A stretch of DNA of 63,537 nucleotides from the NCBI GenBank assembly GCA_002315375.1, contig DCHR01000044.1, positions 1-63,537 of the forward strand. The letters run 5' to 3'. Positions 7,517 to 16,118 of the stretch are shown here, piece after piece; position 1 is the stretch's first letter, and each line of letters opens with the position of its first letter. Source of the DNA: Treponema sp. UBA1747. Lineage in GTDB: Bacteria > Spirochaetota > Spirochaetia > Treponematales > Treponemataceae. The translations under genes and the position numbers were made by a program. The notes under the pieces are model-generated. The model saw nothing but the letters and a program-made list of their open reading frames with translations. It made no database searches and had not been told where the DNA came from.

Positions 7517-10245
7517 TTTGTAGCCTCCAAAGCTTCTTTTTCTGTAACTTCTACAACAGAACCTTCATCAAACAAATTTTCTGTAGTTTTATACCAGCTG
7601 TCAGATTTGAAAGTATTTTTGTTCTGACCATCAGGAGTCCAGTGTTCAAGAAGAATTCCGTAAACTCCATTTTCCTTGTATTTATCAGCAGTCTCTTTTG
7701 TGACTTTAGTTCCGGTAAACGGATTTTCAGGAACATCAAACAATCCTTCACAAGCAAGAACAGGAGCATCTGCATTTGTCATAAAAGATTTATCAGTTGT
7801 AAACTCGAAATCAGAATTGAAATCCTTGAACAGCAGAATTGGGTTCACACTTTCAGTGAATTGCAGGAACTGTCCGTTTACATAAGGAAGTGATTTTGTA
7901 TCCACATCAGAACCATGGTCAGAAACCATAACAATTCTTGTATTGTCATAAACATCATTGTCTTTCAGATACTGTATAAACTCACCGAATCTGAGGAATG
8001 CTGACATATTAACATCCCAGTGAGGTTCTTCTCTATATTTTTCATTTCCACAACCAGTTACTTCTTTTGCAGGAACATAATCCGGTGACTGAAGGAACAT
8101 TGGTTCATGAGTCAGGTCATTTGCAATAACAGTATAAGTAGGCCTGTCACAAGAGAAATCAGTTAATTCAGGAAGGTAATCAATTCCGGAATACTGTTCA
8201 AGAAGATTATTAAGTTCATTTTCTGACTTCTTTGTATTCCAGTATTTTTCCTGATTATAAATTACTTCGCGCAAAGCCATTGGTGAAATACGGAGAAATG
8301 AATACCAGAAACTGTTAACTTTCATCAAATCAGAAGTGGCATTTTCACCTACAACATCAGGATGTTCACTCTGCCATAATCCGGTATAAACTCGTGTTAC
8401 GTTTACAGCGTTAATACCTGGATAATCATCAAAAATACGGACATCAGAAATCCACATGTAGTTTGCAAAGGAAAGATCTGAAACAGTTGTCTTGTATCCA
8501 TTTTTATCAAAGAGAACAGGAATTGCCTTAAGAGCTTCATTATGTTTGCTTACCAAAGGTTCCTGATTTCGTTTCATCATATTCTGAGGAATATAATCGT
8601 AACCTCCAAAAATTGAAGGGCTTCCTGCCAGTGTTTTTGTACCATAGGAAACAGTATTTGGATAATAAACAAATCCGGAATAGATATCTTTTAGTTCAGG
8701 TCTTTCTTCCATAATTTCAGGAACCAGAGCTCCGATTGCACGGTCGAAATCAACAACCAATACATTCTTCTCAGTCTTAGAAAGATGGTAAACCGGAGAA
8801 ACAGTATTTGTATTTCCGTTTATATCTTTAATGGCTGTATATTCCTTGTACCCTTTGCTGATTCTTCCAAAAGAAATGAAAGAAACCATAAGTAAAGCAA
8901 CTGAAATTAAACTGTAAGCACCGGTAACAATTTTTACTTTCTTTTTATAGAAAACAAAAACAAGAACTGCAATACAAAGCAGAAGAACAAGAAGGTTTAT
9001 TGCGTTCAACGTATTCCCTGTCCTGAGTTTTGCAGGATTATCAAAAAGGAATGTCTGATTGATATTTCCATAATTTCCGGCGAAACAGAAAACATTTACA
9101 AGAACACAAACTGCAAGAAAGCTGAAAATCAAAGAGATTGAAGTTTTTACTTTTGGTCCGAAAAGAAAATAAACACAGACTGGCCAGAAGAGACAAAGTC
9201 CGACGATTTCTTCAAAATTAATCAAAATAAAAGTAAAAGGACTTTTTACGTTATCAATATAACAAAACTCCATTGGACTGGCAGAAACGACTGTTGTAAT
9301 AATATAAAGTCCGAATACAAGAACCACTGCAATGGCAGACGAAATAAAGACTTTGAAAGTTGCCTTTGAATCCTCTGTAAGATATTTGAAAGGTTTATTC
9401 AGAAGGAACTTAATCAGTTTAAGTAAAAGTGGAATAAGGAAAACAAAGCTGAATACACAGACAACAGCAAGACGTTTGAAGAAGAATCCTGAATGAACGA
9501 ACAGAAGATATGAATCAATACCAAGTACACAGACACAGGCACAGATATATAAAACAAGAAGCGGCTTTTTAAGCTTATAGAAAACATTCTTCACAAGACT
9601 GAAAACATTATTCATAGTCCAGTAAAGAACAAGACCGGCCGGAGAATCGTAAAGAATAACCAGGAACAGAAGAGCCATTCCATAAATCTGAATTTTATCC
9701 TTAGCCTTGAATCCTTTTGTATAAATTGCACCGGCAACACAGTTAATAAGTGTCATTGCAATTGGAAGAATATTTACGGGAAAGTTTCCGATATAGAATG
9801 TTGCATCAGGAACACCAAGGTCTTTTATAAAGTAGAAACTCACTCCCCTTAATGTTTCAAGATTTGAAAGAAACTGATAGGCCGCCATAAAAAATGGGAT
9901 CTGAATCAGAAGACCAAAGCTGGACCTCAGAGCCATCATCGGATGATATCCGTTCTGCTTGTAAAAAGTACGGAGAATCATGTACTGTTCGTCGCCTTTG
10001 AAAACGGCTTTGATACGCTGGATTCCTGGTTCAAGTTTTTTCTGCGTATCCCTTTCTATCTGCTGCCATTTTTCAGCAACAACATAAAGAGGAAGACATA
10101 AAAGTGTAATCGCTACACTGACACCGATAATTGCAAAACCTTCAGGCTGGGAAAAATCATGAAAAATCCCGAATACCAGAAGATAAACAAATTCAATTAT
10201 TTGAACCAGAGGAAATAGAATTAAATTGTATAAAAAAGCTCCCAT
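7513..10245 (-). CDS. YidC-like domain fused to LtaS-like sulfatase/phosphotransferase
   Basis: A 910-residue protein with an unusual architecture. Residues about 35-228 match the YidC/Oxa1 core: the TM2 region, a cytoplasmic helical hairpin (EPGIQRIKAVFKGDEQYM), then GLLIQIPFFMAAYQFL and SPAGLVLYWTMNN. Residues about 228-460 add roughly six more membrane segments. Residues about 490-800 are an alkaline-phosphatase/sulfatase-type domain: NVLVVDFDRAIG start, candidate nucleophile in GTKTLAG (Thr536 or Thr538), and the late metal motif SDHGSD (Asp776-His777). Such domains in LtaS and OpgB transfer phosphoglycerol outside the membrane. By eye, the conserved groove arginine of YidC is Thr47 here. 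Context (glycerophosphotransferase partner, glycosyltransferases) suggests a glycan-modifying enzyme rather than a general insertase. Confidence 0.8.
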   Translation of the reverse strand: MGAFLYNLILFPLVQIIEFVYLLVFGIFHDFSQPEGFAIIGVSVAITLLCLPLYVVAEKWQQIERDTQKKLEPGIQRIKAVFKGDEQYMILRTFYKQNGYHPMMALRSSFGLLIQIPFFMAAYQFLSNLETLRGVSFYFIKDLGVPDATFYIGNFPVNILPIAMTLINCVAGAIYTKGFKAKDKIQIYGMALLFLVILYDSPAGLVLYWTMNNVFSLVKNVFYKLKKPLLVLYICACVCVLGIDSYLLFVHSGFFFKRLAVVCVFSFVFLIPLLLKLIKFLLNKPFKYLTEDSKATFKVFISSAIAVVLVFGLYIITTVVSASPMEFCYIDNVKSPFTFILINFEEIVGLCLFWPVCVYFLFGPKVKTSISLIFSFLAVCVLVNVFCFAGNYGNINQTFLFDNPAKLRTGNTLNAINLLVLLLCIAVLVFVFYKKKVKIVTGAYSLISVALLMVSFISFGRISKGYKEYTAIKDINGNTNTVSPVYHLSKTEKNVLVVDFDRAIGALVPEIMEERPELKDIYSGFVYYPNTVSYGTKTLAGSPSIFGGYDYIPQNMMKRNQEPLVSKHNEALKAIPVLFDKNGYKTTVSDLSFANYMWISDVRIFDDYPGINAVNVTRVYTGLWQSEHPDVVGENATSDLMKVNSFWYSFLRISPMALREVIYNQEKYWNTKKSENELNNLLEQYSGIDYLPELTDFSCDRPTYTVIANDLTHEPMFLQSPDYVPAKEVTGCGNEKYREEPHWDVNMSAFLRFGEFIQYLKDNDVYDNTRIVMVSDHGSDVDTKSLPYVNGQFLQFTESVNPILLFKDFNSDFEFTTDKSFMTNADAPVLACEGLFDVPENPFTGTKVTKETADKYKENGVYGILLEHWTPDGQNKNTFKSDSWYKTTENLFDEGSVVEVTEKEALEATK

Positions 10246-11352
10246 TTAATTTGCCTCACAAGATTTGTATATTTCATCAAAAAATGCATTCATTTCTGAA
10301 ACTCTTGTTTTCAGACTGAAATGCTCTTTAGTAGTATTCATTTTTTCTTTCCATTGTGAAAGAAGATCAGGATTCTGAAGAACTTTTCTGATTCCGGCTT
10401 TAAGACTTTCATCATCAAGTTCAGTAAGTAATCCGCATTCACAGGAATCAATAATTTCTTTTCCACCCGGAACACTTGTAGTAATAATCGGGAGACCGAG
10501 AATTGCAGCTTCTGTACAGGCTGTTGAATAGCCCTCATTAAAACTGGAACAGACAAAACAGTCACCCTGAGCTATAACATTGTACGGAAAGTTCAGGGCA
10601 CCGGTCATAGTAATAAAACCTTCCATTTTATTTTCTTTCACTGCACTTTTGATTGCTTCTTCTTCAGGACCGCCCCCAATAATTACAAGTGAAAAATTGA
10701 AACCTTCATCTTTTAATTCCCGGAAAATCTTTACAAGACGAACATATCCTTTTTCAGGACTCAATCGCCCAACAGTAACAAAAAGAGGTTTCTGTTTTTT
10801 TGAAAACTTAAATTCTTCAGGAACCGCGATTTTACTTTTCTCAACAATTATTGAGTCATCCAGAATATTATAAAGATGTGTAACCTTTACATTTCCCTTA
10901 CATTCTTCACGACACCTTTCTTCGTTATGACGTGAAACGCAAACTACCCTGTCTGCATTTTTATAGATTTCTGGATAATTGTCCCACCCATGCATCCAGT
11001 AAAGATGTTTTGCTTTTCTGTTTTCTGAAGCATTAACCATAAAGGTCGGAAGATCACACTGAAATGCAACTTCAACATCATACTTTTCTTTTACAAAAAC
11101 TTTATACCAGAATCGTGCAGGAAGAAGCTTCACAATTCTTTTAAATCCACGAAAATAAAACCCGAAACAGGGTTCGACTTTTATTCCGGGTTTTAAATTC
11201 TTCAGAATATCCTGATCAAAATAAAAAAGACTTTTAATTGTAATATCAAATTTTTTCGGATCTAGGTTGTTTGCAAGTCCGATGAGAGCAGTTGTAGTCC
11301 CGTCGGAATACATAAAATTATTATTTATAAAAAGTATTTTTTTCTTTTCCAT
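10246..11352 (-). CDS. GT4-family glycosyltransferase
   Basis: A 368-residue cytoplasmic GT-B glycosyltransferase. The N-terminal acceptor domain starts KKILFINNNF and includes TTALIGLANNL. The C-terminal donor-binding domain has VGRLSPEKGY and the E-x7-E signature in NEGYSTACTEAA, followed by GLPIITTSVPGGKE. These are typical of the WaaG/PimA-type GT4 family using a nucleotide sugar. It adjoins the YidC-sulfatase start (stop at 10246, next start 10245) and overlaps the sulfotransferase gene by a single base, so it is translated from the same operon mRNA. Donor and acceptor are unknown. Confidence 0.85.
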   Translation of the reverse strand: MEKKKILFINNNFMYSDGTTTALIGLANNLDPKKFDITIKSLFYFDQDILKNLKPGIKVEPCFGFYFRGFKRIVKLLPARFWYKVFVKEKYDVEVAFQCDLPTFMVNASENRKAKHLYWMHGWDNYPEIYKNADRVVCVSRHNEERCREECKGNVKVTHLYNILDDSIIVEKSKIAVPEEFKFSKKQKPLFVTVGRLSPEKGYVRLVKIFRELKDEGFNFSLVIIGGGPEEEAIKSAVKENKMEGFITMTGALNFPYNVIAQGDCFVCSSFNEGYSTACTEAAILGLPIITTSVPGGKEIIDSCECGLLTELDDESLKAGIRKVLQNPDLLSQWKEKMNTTKEHFSLKTRVSEMNAFFDEIYKSCEAN

Positions 11353-12362
11353 TATTCACCTTCAAGATGATAGAGATACTGAGGAAGTTTTTCTGCAATA
11401 TAATCGGCTTCAGCTTTATATTCAGGATGATTTATCCAGAGTCTTGTATTTTTTATGGAAACATCAGGCTTGAAAACACTTTTTGGTTTTACATGATTTT
11501 CAGCACTTACCCCTGCAAACTTCATAAGTTTTTCTGCAGTTTCATCATATTTATAAATCAAATCTTCAAACTGTATGAAACAGATTTTTTCAGGATTCCA
11601 GTTTTCTTCTTTCCTGGTTGAACGGGCATATTCGTACCATTTGATAAAAAGATCTATATCTTTAGGTGCTATTTTTGAATGATAAATATATTTGCAGATG
11701 AGATACATATCTCTCGGATCCCGATCTACGACAAAAGTTTTCAGGTCTGAAAAATATCTCATATGATGTTCAATATTTGAACTTGGAACAATCTGGTCCA
11801 CCATTAAAAAAGGTTTTCCTTCTTTATTGATGCATCCAAGAAGTTCATCTGTATAGCTTCTGGTTAATGATAAAAATTTTTCTTCCGTAGGATGACTTGC
11901 GTAAGTTATTTCTTTTGACCATAAACCTGCTTCACAATCCACATCCCCGCCTTTGAGAAGTTTAAGAAATCTGTTAGGAAGCTTATGCCAGAATTCCCAC
12001 CAGGGACCTTTATCATAGCAGTCAAAATCCCACATTCCAGGGAATGAAAAATCTGTAAGACTATCAATATATTTATAAGAAAGCTCTTTCCATTTTCCGT
12101 TGAATACTTTTTCATAGCGCTTCGCAATCAGATGGCTTGAAAAATAGTCCACAAATTTCTTATACCTTTTTAAGGCATGTCCGGAATTATGACGGTTGAA
12201 ATTTTCAATAAGATTGTATTCCAGTTCTGCAAGTCCGTCAGGATCATGGGCAAAACGGAATTCCATATATGAAAAAGAATTTACATTATCAAATTCACAA
12301 AAAAAATCGGTTACGGCGCTGGAACCGCTTCCGTAATAAGAACAAACAGTAAGAGTTTTCAT
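11352..12362 (-). CDS. PAPS-dependent sulfotransferase-like protein
   Basis: A 336-residue protein. The N terminus TVCSYYGSGSSAVTDFF resembles the 5'-phosphosulfate-binding loop of sulfotransferases, and FVVDRDPRDMYL resembles the 3'-phosphate-binding segment (RDPRD with downstream serine/arginine). The C-terminal third (VCFIQFEDLIYKY-like, KICFIQFEDL) matches the family pattern of a conserved FEDL after the core. Such enzymes transfer sulfate from PAPS to sugars. In this operon it would sulfate the exported glycan. It starts one base after the GT2 stop. The match is by motif only; a nucleotide-binding protein of another family remains possible. Confidence 0.65.
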   Translation of the reverse strand: MKTLTVCSYYGSGSSAVTDFFCEFDNVNSFSYMEFRFAHDPDGLAELEYNLIENFNRHNSGHALKRYKKFVDYFSSHLIAKRYEKVFNGKWKELSYKYIDSLTDFSFPGMWDFDCYDKGPWWEFWHKLPNRFLKLLKGGDVDCEAGLWSKEITYASHPTEEKFLSLTRSYTDELLGCINKEGKPFLMVDQIVPSSNIEHHMRYFSDLKTFVVDRDPRDMYLICKYIYHSKIAPKDIDLFIKWYEYARSTRKEENWNPEKICFIQFEDLIYKYDETAEKLMKFAGVSAENHVKPKSVFKPDVSIKNTRLWINHPEYKAEADYIAEKLPQYLYHLEGE

Positions 12363-12363
12363 A

Positions 12364-13323
12364 TTAAACCATTATACTTAAAATAAGACGTGCAAACCAC
12401 CCTTTTGATCCAAAGGAGAAACGGGCTCCTTTCACAGCTTTCTTATAATACTCATTTTTTACACCGGAAAAATTTCTGTGAGCACGGCAAATATTAAAAA
12501 GCAGATGAACACAATTACGGTAAATCTGCTGCTGAAAATCAAACTCCCCTGCAGGAATCTGATTTTCCAGATGCCTGCATATTGTTTCCGGAGCTTCCCA
12601 TTTATAGCTCTTTGTATTTCGTGTCATGGAGGTTTCTATCTGACGATAGAAATATTCGGTATTTCCTAAAACAGCGAAACTTTCTGCTTTGAAAATACAG
12701 GGTTTTACAACGCAGGCATCTTCGCCCATGTGAACTTCGTCGGAAACAGAAAGCTGAACAGGAACATAAAATTCTCTCTTAAAAGCTTTTCCCCATACGC
12801 TGTTCTGCAGACTTTTTGAAAATTTATTTTCAATTAAATCAGGAAAAATTTCTTTTTCCATTTGCCTTCTATCGTAAAAACCTTCTTTGACTGGAACCCC
12901 GTAAAACCCGTCAGAAACTTTTGCTTTTGTAAAATTGAAATCGTCTGTCCACCAGACGCATCCGTCCATCAAAACGTCAGCTCCTGTTTTATTTATGCAG
13001 TCTGCATAATTTTCCAGGTAATATTTTCCCAGAAAGTCATCACCATCAAGGCAGATGATATATTTTCCGGAAGCTTCTTTTGCACCGGCTTTTCGCGCAC
13101 TTACAAGACCACCGTTTTCTTTGTGAATAACTTTAATTCGTGAATCTTTCAGAGCATATTCATCACAGATTTTTCCCGAACCGTCTTTACTTCCGTCATC
13201 AACGAGAATCAATTCAAAATCTTCAAAGGTCTGTTTTAAAACAGATTCAATGCATTCTGAAATATAAGCTGCAACGCCGTAAACAGGAACAATAACTGAA
13301 AATAAAGGAGTTTTACAATCCAT
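12364..13323 (-). CDS. GT2-family glycosyltransferase
   Basis: A 319-residue GT-A glycosyltransferase with the standard family 2 N terminus: SVIVPVYGVAAYISECIES, then LILVDDGSKDGSG, KENGGLVSARKAG and the metal-binding DxD equivalent in ICLDGDDF. The C-terminal half is variable and should determine the acceptor. It transfers a sugar from a nucleotide sugar on the cytoplasmic side. It is the first gene of the minus-strand operon 13323-6278 and is divergent from the Wzi-like gene, with overlapping promoters between them. RBS AGGAAAA precedes the ATG. Confidence 0.88.
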   Translation of the reverse strand: MDCKTPLFSVIVPVYGVAAYISECIESVLKQTFEDFELILVDDGSKDGSGKICDEYALKDSRIKVIHKENGGLVSARKAGAKEASGKYIICLDGDDFLGKYYLENYADCINKTGADVLMDGCVWWTDDFNFTKAKVSDGFYGVPVKEGFYDRRQMEKEIFPDLIENKFSKSLQNSVWGKAFKREFYVPVQLSVSDEVHMGEDACVVKPCIFKAESFAVLGNTEYFYRQIETSMTRNTKSYKWEAPETICRHLENQIPAGEFDFQQQIYRNCVHLLFNICRAHRNFSGVKNEYYKKAVKGARFSFGSKGWFARLILSIMV

Positions 13324-13340
13324 TTTTCCTACCCTTTACC

Positions 13341-13370
13341 ATTATATACTAATATTGAGAGGTCCTTCAA
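13341..13370 (-). promoter_or_regulatory. Promoter of the GT2-to-glycerophosphotransferase operon
   Basis: On the minus strand TTGAAG (13365-13370) is followed after 18 nt by TATAAT (13341-13346), about 17 nt before the GT2 start codon with an RBS in between. It overlaps the oppositely directed promoter of the Wzi-like gene. Confidence 0.6.
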
Positions 13371-13383
13371 TTTAGTCTATAAT
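13355..13383 (+). promoter_or_regulatory. Promoter of the Wzi-like gene; predicts a leaderless mRNA
   Basis: TTGAGA (13355-13360), a 17-nt spacer and TATAAT (13378-13383). Only 8 nt separate the -10 box from the ATG at 13392, so the transcript would start at or next to the start codon; no ribosome-binding site fits. Confidence 0.7.
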
Positions 13384-13391
13384 TTTGTAAT

Positions 13392-14990
13392 ATGAGAAAA
13401 ATTCTTTTTTTACTTTTGAGTCTTGCTGCATTTCCATTTTTTTTATTTTCTCAAACCTTATTAAAATCCTCTGAAGAAAGTTATTTTGATTTTTTATCTC
13501 TCACAGGAGAAATTGAACGTCCAACATTAAACTTCCGTACCTTCAGTGACAATAAATGGGAGAAAAAAGAAACTGAAGAACCTTTTTCTTTTTTTATAAT
13601 TGGTCCCGAATGGTACAACTCATATAACACTTCTGAACCATACGGTCAGAATGATGGACTTTTATGGCAAGGGAAAGGTTACAATACTATCCTTTCAGGG
13701 GGGGTAAGATTTGAATATTTCGGATTTGAGCTTACATTAAAACCGGAAATTACATTCAGCCAGAATGCCGCTTTTGAGTTTATTACCCCTGCTTATAAAG
13801 GACGTTCCGACTATGAAGGGAAAGCCGGTGACTACGGTTATTATGGACTTGCATCTATTGATGCACCACAAAGATTTGGAGACAAACCTTTTTTCTCTTT
13901 TGGACCAGGGGAATCTGAACTCAGATATACCTGGAATAATATAACTTTAGGATTCGGAACACAGTCAATTTGGGTTGGCCCTGCAGAAATAAACCCTTTG
14001 ATTCATTCAAACAATGCCCCAAATTACCCCAAAATAGATTTAGGTCTCCGTAAAACAAAAATAATTATTCCATGGAAAAATATCGATTTAGGAAACCTGG
14101 AAATCCGCAACTGGTGGGGTTATCTTTCAGAAAGTGATTATTTTGATTTGGATCAGTCAAATGACCATAACCTTATTTCTGCCTTTTCACTAGCCTGGGA
14201 ACCACCTTTCATCAAAGGATTCTCATTGGGAATAAACAGAAATATGTTGAGCAAATGGAATAATATTGACACCTACAGTTTATTCCATATTTACTGGCCT
14301 TTCATTGATACAAAGGCAGGACTTGATGAAAATGATCAGAGATTCAGTCTTACTCTGGATTACATGCTTCCTTCTTCTGGTTTTGAAATGTATCTGGAAT
14401 GGGCCAGAAATGATTACAGTCCAAACCTTGAATTCGTTATCCGTTACCCTTTCCATACTCAGGCCTGGACTGGTGGAATAAAAAAAGCTGTTATATTTCC
14501 AAATAATCTGAAAGGAAAATTTCTTTTTGAAATAACGCACCTCGAAGCATCGGCTGATTACTATAATCTAATCGGATGGTCCACAACTTTTTATAATCAT
14601 CATAAAATTTCTCAGGGGTATACAAATGAAGGCCAGTGGCTTGGTGCCGGTATTGGTACTGGAGGAAACAGTCAGTTTGCGGGACTTTATTTGTATTATG
14701 ACAAAGGAAACTCTTTATTCTTTTTCCAACGAACAAATCCCGACCTTGATTACACAATGTTTGTTGATTCTAAAAAAGATTCCGGAGAAGGACATTCAGC
14801 ACAGGCAAATATCCGGACCACTCTTTCACTGGGAGTTACAGGAGATTATTTTATAATCGAAAATTTAAAGCTTCATTACGGACTGATAATTACCGACGAC
14901 ATGAATTATTTGAATGTTTCACAACAAAACTCGGCTTCAAACCACAGATTCAATGGATCAATTCAATTGGGAGCAAAATATTATTTCTGA
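13392..14990 (+). CDS. Wzi-like capsule assembly outer-membrane protein
   Basis: A 532-residue exported protein. Residues 1-20 form a signal peptide (FLLLSLAAFPFFLFS). The body is rich in aromatic, alternating strands and ends in phenylalanine (QLGAKYYF), as outer-membrane barrels do. The segment LGFGTQSIWVGP followed by NPLIHSNNAPNYPKI matches the Wzi hallmark region, in which a WxGP element precedes a LSNNA-like element. Wzi proteins bind group 1 capsule at the outer surface. The gene sits on the plus strand between two minus-strand glycan operons, convergent with the next (stops 1 bp apart). Surface attachment of the local polysaccharide is the likely role. Confidence 0.75.
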   Translation: MRKILFLLLSLAAFPFFLFSQTLLKSSEESYFDFLSLTGEIERPTLNFRTFSDNKWEKKETEEPFSFFIIGPEWYNSYNTSEPYGQNDGLLWQGKGYNTILSGGVRFEYFGFELTLKPEITFSQNAAFEFITPAYKGRSDYEGKAGDYGYYGLASIDAPQRFGDKPFFSFGPGESELRYTWNNITLGFGTQSIWVGPAEINPLIHSNNAPNYPKIDLGLRKTKIIIPWKNIDLGNLEIRNWWGYLSESDYFDLDQSNDHNLISAFSLAWEPPFIKGFSLGINRNMLSKWNNIDTYSLFHIYWPFIDTKAGLDENDQRFSLTLDYMLPSSGFEMYLEWARNDYSPNLEFVIRYPFHTQAWTGGIKKAVIFPNNLKGKFLFEITHLEASADYYNLIGWSTTFYNHHKISQGYTNEGQWLGAGIGTGGNSQFAGLYLYYDKGNSLFFFQRTNPDLDYTMFVDSKKDSGEGHSAQANIRTTLSLGVTGDYFIIENLKLHYGLIITDDMNYLNVSQQNSASNHRFNGSIQLGAKYYF

Positions 14991-16118
14991 TTATCCGGCG
15001 TAAAAAGATTCCAGCCTTGAAACTACATTTGTAACATCATAATCAGAAATTTTATCAATACTAACAGATGCAGGTTCTTCTTTTTCAAGAATTACTTTTG
15101 CCCAATATTCAGCACTTTTTTCCAATGGAATAAAAGAAAGCTTCGAAGTTACGGCGACTTCTGATGGAACTTTATCAGATGCAAAAACCATAGGAACAAC
15201 TGACTGGGCTTCAATCAGTACAATTCCCAAGCCTTCAAATTTTGACGGAAATACAAATTTATCCATACAAGACATCAATTCCGGAACATCATTTCTGACC
15301 CCGGCAAAAATTACTTTTGATCTTATCCCAAGTTTTTCACATTTTTGTTCAACAGCACTTTTCAATGGGCCGTCACCTACAAGGAGAAGCTTTGCTTTTT
15401 CGTTTCTCTTGGAAATTTCATCAAAGACATCAATCAAAAAGTCATGATTCTTCTGATCAAAAAAGCGACCTACATGACCAATAATAAGGTCGTCTTTATT
15501 TATCTGAAATTCTTTTTTTACCTCATCAATATCTTTCTGTGGATTTAAGAAACGAGAAAGCTGAATCGGATTATTCATGACTTCAGTGTTATTTACAGAA
15601 AATATGTCGTTCAATTCATTTTTCATTCTTTCATGAAGAGCGAACATATGAAGGTCGTCATAAAGAAATAATTTTTTTGCTGATTTTACTTCAACAGAAT
15701 CAGGATTACCAAAATAATATGAAGATTCATTATGACAGGTAAAAAAAAGTTTCGTATTATTCCGGGAGAAAGTCCCGGGAACAAGATAACGCAAGACCTC
15801 AAGATGACAATGAAAAACATCTGGTTTTTCACGATCAATATATTTTCCAATCCATTTCCTAACCAGTAGTGTTCTGTAAGGTTTTCTTAAAACTCTGAAA
15901 AAAAAAGTATTGGTATTAATTAGAAAAATTTCTTCATAAATGGAACGAACTTTAATACCGGCCTCTTCCAGTTTTTTTTCATTATCATTTTTCAATAAAG
16001 GAAACAATACAAGAACTTCTACTTCATGCCCCCGTCTCTTTAATTCCAGAGCATAATCTCTTATAACTGCTTCGGCTCCGCCAAATCCCAGAGTAAGGTT
16101 AAATTGTGTTATTTTCAT
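14991..16118 (-). CDS. GT4-family glycosyltransferase
   Basis: A 375-residue GT-B enzyme. Start chosen at 16118 (MKITQFNLTLGFGGAE) because a good GGGAG ribosome-binding site lies 6 nt upstream; a start 30 nt earlier is possible but lacks one and would push into the upstream gene. The N-terminal GFGGAEAVIRDYA is the family's first loop, VGRFFDQKNHDFL begins the donor domain and FEGLGIVLIEAQ carries E-x7-E. It is the distal gene of the operon 20557-14991 and overlaps the flippase gene end by 20 bp. Substrates are unknown. Confidence 0.87.
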   Translation of the reverse strand: MKITQFNLTLGFGGAEAVIRDYALELKRRGHEVEVLVLFPLLKNDNEKKLEEAGIKVRSIYEEIFLINTNTFFFRVLRKPYRTLLVRKWIGKYIDREKPDVFHCHLEVLRYLVPGTFSRNNTKLFFTCHNESSYYFGNPDSVEVKSAKKLFLYDDLHMFALHERMKNELNDIFSVNNTEVMNNPIQLSRFLNPQKDIDEVKKEFQINKDDLIIGHVGRFFDQKNHDFLIDVFDEISKRNEKAKLLLVGDGPLKSAVEQKCEKLGIRSKVIFAGVRNDVPELMSCMDKFVFPSKFEGLGIVLIEAQSVVPMVFASDKVPSEVAVTSKLSFIPLEKSAEYWAKVILEKEEPASVSIDKISDYDVTNVVSRLESFYAG

